A stretch of 13,027 nt of DNA from Gemmatimonadota bacterium (GCA_019347645.1 JAHWKZ010000030.1:1-13027), one strand, 5' to 3'; numbered from the stretch's first letter, positions 1-6,873 are shown. The notes: generated by a model from the letters alone, not told the origin. Numbers and translations: made by a program.

Positions 1-1
1 A

Positions 2-727
2 GGGGTCCGGCGCCGCGCCAAGTACATCGTGATCGAGCTCGACGGCGGCCGCGTGTGGGTCACCCATCTCCGGATGAGCGGGAAGTACCGGTTCGTGCCG
101 CCCGGCGGCGCGGCTCGAGCGGTCGCCGAGTCGCCGGAGACCTCCCTCGACCCCGACCCGGGGGAGGCGAGGTACGTCCGCGCGACCTTCGAGTTCGAGG
201 ACGGGGGCCGGCTGCTCTACGTCGATCCGCGGACCCTCGGCCAGATGGAGGTCGCCGAGGCGTCGGCGTGGCGGGAGAGGGCGGCGGGCCTCGGGCCCGA
301 GCCGCTGGATCCCGACTTCACTCCGGAGGCCCTCCTGGAGCGCCTGGCGGCCACCCGACGGGCGGTCAAGGTGGCCCTGCTCGACCAGGCGGTCGTGGCC
401 GGCCTCGGGAACATCTACGTCAACGAGGCGCTGTGGCGGGCGCGGGTCAGCCCCCGGCGGCGGGGCGTGAACCTCGGGCCGATGCGCGCCGGGCGGCTCC
501 ATCGCGCGATCGTAGACGTGCTGGAGGAGGCGGTGGGGAAGCGCGGCACGACCCTCGGCGCCACCTATCTCGACTGGGCCGACGCCGAGGGCGAGGCCGG
601 GGGTTTCTACGACTTCCTCGACGCCTACGGACGGGAGGGCGGGGCGTGCCGGCGCTGCGGCACGCCGATCCGGCGGATCGTCCAGGCGCAGCGCTCCACG
701 TGGTACTGCCCCGGATGCCAGCGCTGA
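2..727 (+). CDS. mutM: Formamidopyrimidine-DNA glycosylase (Fpg/MutM), 5' truncated by window edge
   Basis: This is the C-terminal ~241 residues of the base-excision repair enzyme that removes oxidised purines such as 8-oxoguanine and nicks the abasic site. The frame is open from base 2, and the first visible residues, RRRAKYIVIEL, match the segment around Lys57 of E. coli Fpg, so roughly 50 residues including the catalytic Pro1-Glu2 lie outside the window. Visible family landmarks are HLRMSGKYRF, DPRTLGQMEV, the DNA-binding helix LLDQAVVAGLGNIYVNEAL, RGTTLGATYLD, and a C-terminal zinc finger with spacing CX2C-X16-CX2C that includes the QRSTWYC loop. A GTG at base 29 is not the real start. 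Compared with E. coli Fpg there is an acidic, Pro-rich insertion of about 20 residues after the MSGKYRF strand. The glycosyltransferase gene follows after 19 bases. Confidence 0.96.
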   Translation, partial: GVRRRAKYIVIELDGGRVWVTHLRMSGKYRFVPPGGAARAVAESPETSLDPDPGEARYVRATFEFEDGGRLLYVDPRTLGQMEVAEASAWRERAAGLGPEPLDPDFTPEALLERLAATRRAVKVALLDQAVVAGLGNIYVNEALWRARVSPRRRGVNLGPMRAGRLHRAIVDVLEEAVGKRGTTLGATYLDWADAEGEAGGFYDFLDAYGREGGACRRCGTPIRRIVQAQRSTWYCPGCQR

Positions 728-746
728 TCCGGCCGCCGGCCTGACG

Positions 747-2021
747 ATGGGCCGGCTGATCCTCGCCACCTTCGGCTCGCTCGGCGATCTCCATCCTATG
801 ATCGCGCTCGGACGGGCGCTGGCGGCGCGGGGCCACGACATCGGGATCGCGACCAGCGGCTTCTATCGCGACGCGGTCGAGTCCACGGGCCTGGGCTTCC
901 ATCCCGTGCGGCCCGACGTCGACCCCGGCGACCGGGAGCTCTTCGAGCGCGCGATGCACCCGCGGAAGGGTCCCGAGGTCGTGATCCGCGAATGGGTGCT
1001 GCCGAGCCTGCGCGAGAGCTTCGAGGACACCCTGGAGGCGAGCGCCGGCGCGGACGTGGTCGTGAGCGGCGACGTCGCCTTCCAGGCCCCGCTGGCCGCC
1101 GAGGCGGCCGGGGCGGCATGGGCCTCGATCACCCTCTCCCCGGCCTCGTTCCTGTCGGCCCACGACCCTCCGGTCCTCCCCGTCGCGCCGTGGCTCGAGC
1201 GCCTGCGGCGCCTCGGGCCGATCGTGAATCGGCTGGTCCCCCGGGCGGTCCGCCTCGTCACCCGGTCCTGGTTCGATCCCGTCCGGCGGCTCCGCGAGGA
1301 GCTGGGGCTGCCGCCCGCGGGTCACCCCCTGTTCGAGGGCAAGCACTCGGACCGGCTCGTCCTGGCGATGTTCTCCCGCGTCCTGGCCGAGCCGCAGCCG
1401 GACTGGCCGGAGGCGGCGGTGACCACCGGCTTCGCCTTCCACGACCGCTCGGACTTCGAGCCGCTCTCCCCGGACGCCTTCGCGTTCCTCGAGGGCCGGG
1501 ACCGGCCGATCGTCTTCGCCCTCGGCTCGGCCGCTTCCCGCCTGCCGGGCGACTGGTGGGAGGTGGCGCTCGGGGCCGCGCGGAGCCTGGATCGGCGGGC
1601 CGTCCTCGTGCTCGGTCCGGAGCCCGGGGTCCGCCCGGGGACGGCGGGCCCCGACGTGCTCGTCCTCGACTACGCGCCGTACTCGGAGGTCTTCCCGAAG
1701 GCGGCGGCCGTCGTCCATCAGGGGGGTATGGGAACGCTGGGCCAGGCCCTGCGAGCCGGGCGTCCGCAGCTCGTCGTCCCGTTCGCCCACGACCAGCCCG
1801 ACAACGCCGCCCGCGCCGAGCGCACCGGCGTCGCCCGGTCGATCCCGCGGAGGGAATGGAGCGTCCGGCGGGCGGTCGAAGCGCTCGAGGAGCTGCTCGC
1901 CGATCCAGGCTACGAGCGGCGGGCCGAGGCGGTGGCGTCGGTGGTGCGGAGCGAAGGCGGCGCGAAGGCGGCCGCGGCGGAGATCGAGCGCGAGTTCGCG
2001 GACGAGCTGGGCGCTCGGTAG
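747..2021 (+). CDS. GT1-family glycosyltransferase, RhlB/UDP-glucuronosyltransferase-like
   Basis: This 424-residue protein has the GT-B fold pattern of family 1 glycosyltransferases that move a sugar from a nucleotide donor to a lipid or small hydrophobic acceptor. The N-terminal domain opens with LILATFGSLGDLHPMIALG (residues 4-22) and has RALAARGHDIGIA. The C-terminal donor-binding domain has HQGGMGTLGQAL (324-335) and VPFAHDQPDNA (344-354), the UDPGT-like signature. The segment SPASFLSAHDPPVLP (131-145) and PDWPEAAVTTGF (218-229) closely resemble Pseudomonas RhlB as I recall it, so the acceptor may be a lipid; this is inference. No signal peptide or TM segment is seen, so it is probably cytoplasmic or peripheral at the membrane. 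The ATG has no clear Shine-Dalgarno and lies 19 bases after mutM, so it is probably co-transcribed. It ends 6 bases from the convergent phosphodiesterase gene. Confidence 0.9.
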   Translation: MGRLILATFGSLGDLHPMIALGRALAARGHDIGIATSGFYRDAVESTGLGFHPVRPDVDPGDRELFERAMHPRKGPEVVIREWVLPSLRESFEDTLEASAGADVVVSGDVAFQAPLAAEAAGAAWASITLSPASFLSAHDPPVLPVAPWLERLRRLGPIVNRLVPRAVRLVTRSWFDPVRRLREELGLPPAGHPLFEGKHSDRLVLAMFSRVLAEPQPDWPEAAVTTGFAFHDRSDFEPLSPDAFAFLEGRDRPIVFALGSAASRLPGDWWEVALGAARSLDRRAVLVLGPEPGVRPGTAGPDVLVLDYAPYSEVFPKAAAVVHQGGMGTLGQALRAGRPQLVVPFAHDQPDNAARAERTGVARSIPRREWSVRRAVEALEELLADPGYERRAEAVASVVRSEGGAKAAAAEIEREFADELGAR

Positions 2022-2032
2022 CGGCCGCTACC
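2017..2032. repeat. Perfect 16-nt palindrome spanning two convergent stop codons
   Basis: The sequence GGTAGCGGCCGCTACC is its own reverse complement. It holds the TAG stop of the glycosyltransferase (2019-2021) and, on the other strand, the TAG stop of the phosphodiesterase (2028-2030), placed symmetrically about the centre. Folded as RNA it gives a 6-bp stem with a GGCC loop on either transcript, with no U-tract on either side. It may be a weak bidirectional terminator or 3'-end stabiliser, or a chance result of the NotI-like GCGGCCGC core. Confidence 0.6.
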
Positions 2033-2501
2033 CGGTCAGGTACAGGTGCTCGACCTCGAAGGCGCCGTCGACCACGGTCAGCAGCCCGCAGGTGGCGTCG
2101 CCGCCCACCCCGCCGGCCGTGCCCGGGTTGAAGTAGCGGACCTCGTCCCAGACGCGGGAGAGCGGCTCGTGGGTGTGGCCGAAGATCACCAGGTCGGGGC
2201 GGATCACCGCGTACTTCTCCACGAAGTCGTCGACGCGGGCGCGCCCCTGCCGGTGCCCGTGCACGAGCGCGATCTTCACCCCCTCGCGCTCGACCAGGAG
2301 CTCCGGCGGCAGTCGCTGCCTGAGCGCCGCCTCGTCCATGTTGCCGTACACGGCCGTCACCGGGGCGATCGCCTCGATCTCGACGAGCGCGTCCTGGCTG
2401 GCGATGTCGCCCGCGTGGAGGACCTCGTCCACCCCCTCCAGCGCCTCGTACAGCGCCCCCAGCACCCGATCGTGCGTATCGCTGACGACCCCGATCCTCA
2501 C
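2028..2501 (-). CDS. YfcE/MJ0936-type metallophosphoesterase (phosphodiesterase)
   Basis: This 157-residue protein is a compact calcineurin-like phosphoesterase of the YfcE/MJ0936 family, soluble enzymes shown in other species to hydrolyse phosphodiesters with divalent metals; the natural substrate is usually unknown. All metal-site motifs are present: GVVSDTHD (Asp8, His10), HAGD (Asp32), YGNMD (Asn54), VHGH (His81) and FGHTHEP (His109, His111), followed by FNPGT. The length is normal for the family. The start is GTG at 2499-2501, which overlaps the arginase stop in a GTGA arrangement, indicating translational coupling as the third gene of the menG operon. The family call is secure; the physiological role is not. 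Confidence 0.93.
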   Translation of the reverse strand: MRIGVVSDTHDRVLGALYEALEGVDEVLHAGDIASQDALVEIEAIAPVTAVYGNMDEAALRQRLPPELLVEREGVKIALVHGHRQGRARVDDFVEKYAVIRPDLVIFGHTHEPLSRVWDEVRYFNPGTAGGVGGDATCGLLTVVDGAFEVEHLYLTG

Positions 2502-3421
2502 AGGATCGTCTTCCCGAACGCGGAGAGGATCAGCTCCATCCCGAGCCGCCCCGTCCGATTGCGCTCGTCGAGGATCGGGTTGGTCTCGACGCAGTCCATG
2601 CCGATCATGCCGTCGGTGTCGGAGACGATCTCCAGCGCGAGGTGCCCTTCGCGGTAGTCGACTCCACCACGGACCGGCGTGCCCACCCCCGGCGCGTAGT
2701 TGGGATCCACGAAGTCCATGTCCCAGGAGACCCAGAACCCGATCGTTCCCTCCGTGACGATCGCCAGCGCCTCCTCGAGGACCGGCACGATCCCGTCCTC
2801 GTCGATCTCACGCATCGTGAACGCGCGCATCGCCGACTCGCGGATCAGGCGCCGCTCCCCCGGGTCCACGGCGCGGGCGCCGATCAGAACCGTCTTCTCG
2901 GGGCGAATCTTCGGGCGGGATCCCTCGATCTCGACCAGCTCGGAGGGGCCGTGACCGAGCGCCACGGCGAGCGGCATCCCGTGGATGTTGCCGCTGGGCG
3001 AGGTCTCGGGGGTGTTCATGTCGGCGTGGGCGTCGAACCACAGCAGCCCGATCTCCTCGTCGTCGGCGTTCGCCCAGGCGGAGGCCCCGGCCAGCGAGCC
3101 GATCGAGATCGAGTGGTCGCCGCCGAGGACCAGGGGCAGCGCGCCGTCTTCGAGGATCCCCCGGACGCGCTCGGCCAGCCGACGGTTCACCTCGGCGATC
3201 TCGGTCAGGAACCGGGCGTGGGATTCGCCCTCCTCGGCGGATTCCAGGATCCGCACCGGGAGGTCCCCGAGGTCGACCACCTCGTAGCCCAGCCGCTGGA
3301 GGCGCTCCCGTACCCCCGCGATCCGCAGCGCCGAGGGGCCCATGTCGACGCCGCGGCGGCCCGCCCCGAGATCGATCGGGACACCGAGGATGTGGATCGT
3401 CTCGGGGTAGGGTTTCGGCAT
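2498..3421 (-). CDS. rocF: Arginase (Mn2+-dependent ureohydrolase)
   Basis: This 307-residue enzyme is predicted to hydrolyse arginine to ornithine and urea in the cytoplasm. The N-terminus ILGVPIDLGAGRRGVDMGPSA (11-31) is characteristic of arginases rather than agmatinases. The binuclear manganese ligands are visible: GGDHS (His103), WFDAHAD (Asp130, His132, Asp134) and SWDMDFVDP (Asp234, Asp236). SGNIHGMPL (143-151) is the arginase substrate-binding signature, and Glu279 in CVETNP fits the guanidinium-contacting glutamate. SWDMDFVDP differs slightly from the common SFDVDALDP. The ATG overlaps the menG stop as TGATG, so the gene is translationally coupled downstream of menG. No urease, ornithine or proline genes are in view, so its pathway role (arginine catabolism versus polyamine supply) cannot be read from context. 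A formiminoglutamase or guanidine-type ureohydrolase is a less likely alternative. Confidence 0.92.
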   Translation of the reverse strand: MPKPYPETIHILGVPIDLGAGRRGVDMGPSALRIAGVRERLQRLGYEVVDLGDLPVRILESAEEGESHARFLTEIAEVNRRLAERVRGILEDGALPLVLGGDHSISIGSLAGASAWANADDEEIGLLWFDAHADMNTPETSPSGNIHGMPLAVALGHGPSELVEIEGSRPKIRPEKTVLIGARAVDPGERRLIRESAMRAFTMREIDEDGIVPVLEEALAIVTEGTIGFWVSWDMDFVDPNYAPGVGTPVRGGVDYREGHLALEIVSDTDGMIGMDCVETNPILDERNRTGRLGMELILSAFGKTIL

Positions 3422-4140
3422 CAGGGCCTCACCCCGTGATGGAGGGCGGCGATCCCGCCGGTGAGGTAGCGGTACCGGACACGGTCGAAGCCGGCCTCGC
3501 GCAGCAGCCTGGCGAGGGAGCGGACGTCGGGGAACGCCTTCACGGATTCGGGAAGGTAGCGCGCGGCGGCGGAGTCGTGCGAGACGAGGGCGCCGGCCCG
3601 GGGCAGCACGTGGTGGAAGTAGCCGTGGTAGAGCGCGCGAAACACCTTACCCGGCGGCGTCGTGAACTCGAGCACCACCAGCCGTCCACCGGGGGCGAGC
3701 ACGCGTTGCATCTCGGCGAGCCCCTGGGAGTAGTCGGCCAGGTTCCGGAGCCCGAAGCCGATCGTGCAGCCGTCGAAGGCGGCGTCGGGAAACGGCAGCG
3801 CCAGCGCGTCGGCGGCCACCGGATGGACGGGGCCGGGCGTGGCGGCGGCCTTCTCGCGGCCGCTCGCGAGCATCCGGATCGAGAAGTCCGCGGCCGCCAC
3901 CCGCGCGCCCGGCGCGCGCTCGGAGATCGCGACGGCGAGGTCCATTGTGCCGGCGCAGAGATCGAGGAACGTCTCCCCGCCCGTGGGTGCGAGCGCGTCG
4001 ATCGTCCGGGCGCGCCAGCGGCGATGGACGCCGGCGGAGAGCAGATCGTTGAAGCGATCGTAGCGGGGGGCGATCCGATCGAACATCGATCGCACCCACA
4101 CGGCCTTCTCGTCGGCCGGCGGCAGGGGCGTCGAAACCAT
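3421..4140 (-). CDS. menG: Demethylmenaquinone methyltransferase (MenG/UbiE family)
   Basis: This 239-residue SAM-dependent enzyme makes the final C-methylation of menaquinone (or ubiquinone). Family signatures are VRSMFDRIAPRYDRFNDLLS (16-35), SAM motif I LDLCAGTMDLA (59-69), FGLRNLADYSQGLAEMQRVL (129-148) with GGRLVVLEF, HDSAAARYLPESVKAFP (188-204), and the C-terminal LTGGIAALHHG. The usual GTGD of motif I reads GTMD here. I chose ATG at 4138-4140 because residues before it (the frame is open to 4233) have no family resemblance and would overlap the divergent sigma gene. It is the first gene of an operon with arginase and the phosphodiesterase. The choice of menaquinone over ubiquinone is inferred from the likely lineage, since the family methylates both. 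Confidence 0.92.
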   Translation of the reverse strand: MVSTPLPPADEKAVWVRSMFDRIAPRYDRFNDLLSAGVHRRWRARTIDALAPTGGETFLDLCAGTMDLAVAISERAPGARVAAADFSIRMLASGREKAAATPGPVHPVAADALALPFPDAAFDGCTIGFGLRNLADYSQGLAEMQRVLAPGGRLVVLEFTTPPGKVFRALYHGYFHHVLPRAGALVSHDSAAARYLPESVKAFPDVRSLARLLREAGFDRVRYRYLTGGIAALHHGVRP

Positions 4141-4158
4141 CGGGCGGCGGACCTCGTT
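4133..4158 (+). promoter_or_regulatory. Candidate ECF-type promoter for the sigma factor gene
   Basis: GAAACC (4133-4138), a 16-nt spacer and CGTT (4155-4158) resemble the GAAC/CGT-type promoters recognised by many ECF sigma factors, which commonly autoregulate. The -35 overlaps the menG start codon on the opposite strand, and initiation would fall just before the GTG at 4169. This is a motif match by eye only. Confidence 0.25.
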
Positions 4159-4168
4159 GTGAGGACGT

Positions 4169-4756
4169 GTGGGGACGAAGACGGACGAGCAGCTCGTAGC
4201 GGAAGCCCTCTCCGGCTCCCAGTCGGCGTACACCCGGCTCGTCGAGCGATTCGAGCGTCCGGTCTACAACCTCGTGGCGCGCATGGTGCGGGACCGCGGG
4301 CTCGCCGAGGACCTCGCCCAGGAGGCGTTCGTCAAGGCCTTCACGCGCCTCGACACCTTCCGCTCCGGCCAGGGCAAGTTCTCCAACTGGTTGTTCAAGA
4401 TCGCCCACAACACCGCCATCGACCACCTGCGGAAGAGCCGACTCGACACCGTCCCCCTCGACAAGACCGAGCCCGACGAGCCCGATTACCACGCCGTGCT
4501 GGCCGACGCCGAGGCCGCCACTCCGCTCGACCGGACGGTGGCTGGCGACCTCGGCCGCGCGCTGGCGGCCGCCGTGGATCGACTCCGTCCGGAGTACCGG
4601 GAGGCGATCGTGCTGCGCCACCAGGAGGGGCTCGCCTACGACGAGATCGCCGAGGTGACGGGGATGCCGTTGGGGACCGTGAAGACCTACATCCACAGGG
4701 CGCGGAAGGAGCTGGCGGCGATCCTAGAGGAGGCCGGATGGGCGCCGACGGGATGA
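4169..4756 (+). CDS. ECF-subfamily RNA polymerase sigma factor (sigma-70 family, RpoE-like)
   Basis: This 195-residue protein is an extracytoplasmic-function sigma factor. Sigma region 2 covers residues ~22-91, with the DLAQEAFVKAFTRLDTF core helix and the FSNWLFKIAHNTAIDHLRKSR promoter-melting and -10 recognition segment. A linker of ~40 acidic residues follows. Sigma region 4 spans ~134-185, with LRPEYREAIVLRHQEGLAYDEIA and the helix-turn-helix VTGMPLGTVKTYIHRARKEL. The GTG start is forced by an in-frame TGA at 4160-4162; GAGGA at 4161-4165 is a rather close Shine-Dalgarno. Only 28 bases separate this start from the divergent menG start. Downstream genes (candidate anti-sigma, bactofilin-like membrane protein) are in the same orientation with overlapping codons, so it probably heads an autoregulated operon sensing an envelope signal. 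Confidence 0.95.
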   Translation: MGTKTDEQLVAEALSGSQSAYTRLVERFERPVYNLVARMVRDRGLAEDLAQEAFVKAFTRLDTFRSGQGKFSNWLFKIAHNTAIDHLRKSRLDTVPLDKTEPDEPDYHAVLADAEAATPLDRTVAGDLGRALAAAVDRLRPEYREAIVLRHQEGLAYDEIAEVTGMPLGTVKTYIHRARKELAAILEEAGWAPTG

Positions 4757-4839
4757 CCGCCGGACGGTGGCGACGCGACCGCCCGAAGACGAAACTCGAA
4801 CGCGCTTCCTCTCGTAGGGCACGACAGGAGGAATCATGA
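4753..4839 (+). CDS. Possible 28-codon ORF bridging the sigma factor and the next gene
   Basis: An ATG at 4753-4755 overlaps the sigma factor stop (ATGA, 4753-4756). The frame reads 28 very basic residues (begins MTAGRWRRDRPKTK, ends ARQEES) and stops with TGA at 4837-4839, overlapping the ATG of the next gene (ATGA, 4836-4839). The double overlap would let ribosomes pass by termination-reinitiation from the sigma gene to the next gene. Its C-terminal codons contain the AGGAGG ribosome-binding site of the downstream gene. There is no independent Shine-Dalgarno at a good distance, no recognised family and no direct proof of translation. It may be a coupling peptide or a chance frame. Confidence 0.3.
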   Translation: MTAGRWRRDRPKTKLERASSRRARQEES

Positions 4840-5360
4840 GGAAGGATCGCAGACTCCGGAACGAGATGGACGCCTGGCTGACCGCCGAGGCGGCCGGTGA
4901 CGAGAGGGGCGCCGAGGCGGCGTTCGCCGCGCTGGTCGGGGCGCTGCCGCGCCTGACTCCCGCCGCGGGATTCGCCGAGCGGGTCGTATGGGCCGCCCTG
5001 CCCCCGACCCAGGCGGCGCCGGGCTGGCTGGCCTGGCTCGCCCGGGGCGGTCTGGCGGCGGCGCTGGCGCTGGTGGCCCTGGCCACCGGGTTCCTGCCGA
5101 TGGCCACCCGGCTGCCGGTGTCGCTCCCGAGCTTCGGCGAGGTGGTCAAGAGCGTGGCCGGCGGGCTCGCCTGGATCGGCGGCCGGTTCGAGACCGGTCT
5201 CGAGGTCTGGGAGTTGCTGGGCCGAATCGGCGAAGCGATCACGGTGGCGCTGCAGACTCCGGAGGCGCAGGCGGGCCTCGCCGGGAGCGCGATCCTCGCC
5301 ACGATCGCCTTCTATACCTTGCATCAGCTATTGACCTTCGAGAGGAGAACCGTCCGATGA
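4836..5360 (+). CDS. Two-TM membrane protein, candidate anti-sigma factor
   Basis: I do not recognise a named family for this 174-residue protein. Residues 1-65 are soluble, helical and charged and include the PRLTPAAGFAERVVWAAL stretch; a P-x-P-x-x-x-F-x-x-R-V pattern of this kind is often seen in proteins encoded directly after ECF sigma factors. A first hydrophobic helix lies at ~71-89, a loop with amphipathic segments at ~100-140, and a second hydrophobic helix at ~147-167, so both ends are predicted on the same side, probably cytoplasmic. No HxxxCxxC zinc anti-sigma motif is present. The ATG has an excellent AGGAGG (4826-4831), four bases upstream. The gene ends in an ATGA overlap with the bactofilin-like gene. 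The position argues for a membrane-bound regulator of the sigma factor; this is inference. Confidence 0.8.
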   Translation: MRKDRRLRNEMDAWLTAEAAGDERGAEAAFAALVGALPRLTPAAGFAERVVWAALPPTQAAPGWLAWLARGGLAAALALVALATGFLPMATRLPVSLPSFGEVVKSVAGGLAWIGGRFETGLEVWELLGRIGEAITVALQTPEAQAGLAGSAILATIAFYTLHQLLTFERRTVR

Positions 5361-6784
5361 CCGGGATGCTGCGAACCCTGGCCGGCGCCGCGATCGTCGC
5401 CGTGGGGCTCGTGCTGACGCCCCCGGTGGCGGGGGGGACGGCGTGGGCCCAGGACACGACCGCTCAGGCGCAGGAGCCGTCGCTGCGCGCGCTCCGCGAC
5501 CGAGTCGAGGAGCGGTACCGGGTGCTCCCGGTCCAGGAAGGCATCGTCCTGATCCCCCTGTACGACACGGACGTGGAGGCGATCGAACTCTCCGACGGTG
5601 ACATCGCCGTCGATGGCGATCCCGTCACCGGCGCCGAGCTCCGGGACGCCCTGGGCGAGGACGCCGACGACCTCCTGCGCCTCTCCTACCTCGACGCCGA
5701 CTCTCGCCGGGTGCTGTTCGGGATCGGCGCGCCCCCCGCCGTGGCGGACACGGCCACCGCGGAGGCGGATACCCTCGCGGTCGCCGAGGAGGAGGAGCGC
5801 GACGAGCGCCGGGAGCGCGGCGTGGCCCAGGGCGACCGCGTTCGTGTGGGCGGCAGCGTCCGGATCGGCCCCGACGAGGTGATCGACGGCGACGTCGTCG
5901 CGGTCGGTGGCTCGGCCCACGTGGACGGCGAGGTGGACGGCGACGTCACCGCCATTGGCGGATCCGTCCACCTCGGCCCCGAGGCGGTGATCGACGGTGA
6001 CGTGACCGCGATCGGCGGTCAGGTCCACAAGACCCCGAGCACGATCGTCCGTGGCTCGATCGAGGAGACCCCGATCGGCGTGGGCGACATCCGCATCGCG
6101 CCTCACATCCGCATGATGGACAGCCCCTTCGAGGGATTCGGCGAGTTCGTGGGGATCGTGACGTGGATCGTCTTCCTCTCCCTGGTCGCGTGCCTCGTCT
6201 ACCTGCTCGCCAAGCGCCCCATCCAGCGGATGGAGTACCGCGTGAGAACCTCGACCTGGAAGGCGGCCGCGGTCGGCCTGGCCGCGCAGATCCTCTTCTT
6301 CCCGGCTCTCGTCCTGACTATAGTGGTCCTCGCGATCTCGATCATCGGGATCCCCCTGCTGCTCGGCATCCCCTTCGCCCTGCTGGCGCTCGCGATCGGC
6401 GTGCTGGTCGGCTTCACGGCGGTGGCCAAAACCCTCGGCCACGCCGCCGAGTCGCGGTTCGGCTGGGCCCACGAGAAGCCCTACATCGCGGTCCTGGTCG
6501 GCATAGGGCTGATCATGGCGGTGTCGTTCTTCGGGGCCGCACTGGGGGTCCCCGCCGCCGGCCCGCTCGAGGCGTTCGCCGTCATCCTCATGGTGATCGG
6601 CTTCGTGATCCAGTACGTCGCCTGGACGATCGGCCTCGGCGCGCTGCTCCTGACCCGGTTCGGGACCCGCTACACGTGGAATGGCGAGGGTGGTCCCGCG
6701 GCCCCGGTCCCGGCGCCGGCCGGCACCGCTCCGCCGGCCCCGGAGCGTCCGGTCGAGACCGCGCCCGAGGAGCCGCGGACCTGA
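5357..6784 (+). CDS. Exported bactofilin-like beta-repeat protein with C-terminal multi-TM domain
   Basis: This 475-residue protein starts with a signal peptide (residues 1-31, ending AWAQD). Residues 40-130 form an unrecognised soluble segment, followed by an acidic/charged linker. Residues ~160-238 contain short beta-strand repeats built on I/V-DGDV-x-AIGGSVHL (DGDV or GDV at ~177, 194, 213), the pattern seen in polymer-forming cytoskeletal/bactofilin proteins. The C-terminal half has hydrophobic helices at ~262-285, ~303-356 (two helices with GIPLLLG turns), ~376-398 and ~403-433. The tail is rich in Ala and Pro. Placement after a signal peptide suggests the repeats face the periplasm, unlike classical cytoplasmic bactofilins. 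I chose ATG 5357, overlapping the preceding stop as ATGA and preceded by AGGAG at 5343-5347, rather than the longer open frame. It is the last gene of the sigma operon; it may be an envelope scaffold or the regulated output. Confidence 0.85.
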   Translation: MTGMLRTLAGAAIVAVGLVLTPPVAGGTAWAQDTTAQAQEPSLRALRDRVEERYRVLPVQEGIVLIPLYDTDVEAIELSDGDIAVDGDPVTGAELRDALGEDADDLLRLSYLDADSRRVLFGIGAPPAVADTATAEADTLAVAEEEERDERRERGVAQGDRVRVGGSVRIGPDEVIDGDVVAVGGSAHVDGEVDGDVTAIGGSVHLGPEAVIDGDVTAIGGQVHKTPSTIVRGSIEETPIGVGDIRIAPHIRMMDSPFEGFGEFVGIVTWIVFLSLVACLVYLLAKRPIQRMEYRVRTSTWKAAAVGLAAQILFFPALVLTIVVLAISIIGIPLLLGIPFALLALAIGVLVGFTAVAKTLGHAAESRFGWAHEKPYIAVLVGIGLIMAVSFFGAALGVPAAGPLEAFAVILMVIGFVIQYVAWTIGLGALLLTRFGTRYTWNGEGGPAAPVPAPAGTAPPAPERPVETAPEEPRT

Positions 6785-6804
6785 GCGGCGCGATCCGGAA
6801 GCCG

Positions 6805-6842
6805 CGAAGGGGCGGCGGCGGGCGACCGTCGTCGCCCCTTCG
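6805..6842 (+). terminator. 17-bp hairpin with GCGA tetraloop after the sigma operon
   Basis: The arms 6805-6821 and 6826-6842 pair over 17 positions with two G-U pairs (6815-6832 and 6818-6829), closing a GCGA loop at 6822-6825. The outer ten pairs are perfect Watson-Crick (CGAAGGGGCG / CGCCCCTTCG). The hairpin begins 20 bases after the bactofilin-like stop codon. There is no U-rich tail, so it may be a U-less terminator or an RNA 3'-end stabiliser. Confidence 0.7.
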
Positions 6843-6847
6843 TCGTC

Positions 6848-6873
6848 GGAACCCGTCCGAGGCGTCCCGGGTA
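6848..6873 (+). promoter_or_regulatory. Weak candidate ECF-like promoter for the 6908 gene
   Basis: GGAACC at 6848-6853 followed after about 16 bases by GGTA (6870-6873) is a loose match to ECF-type promoters and sits between the hairpin and the small exported protein gene. If real it would link that gene to the upstream sigma factor. The -10 part is poor, so this is a suggestion only. Confidence 0.15.

Noticed and set aside
447..1790. Long open frame on the minus strand opposite mutM and the glycosyltransferase
   Set aside because: It is rich in Arg, Gly, Pro and Glu with no family motifs, and it lies opposite two well-recognised genes. Long antisense frames are expected in DNA this GC-rich.
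3436..4839. 467-codon plus-strand frame across menG and the sigma factor
   Set aside because: It runs opposite menG and in a shadow frame of the sigma factor, whose domains are unambiguous. Only its last 28 codons (4753-4839) are kept, as a possible small ORF.
5857..6070. Tandem DNA repeats resembling a repeat array (GACGGCGACGTC-like units)
   Set aside because: The units are imperfect, in frame and encode the beta-repeats of the bactofilin-like protein. They are not evenly spaced direct repeats with spacers, so this is not a CRISPR array.
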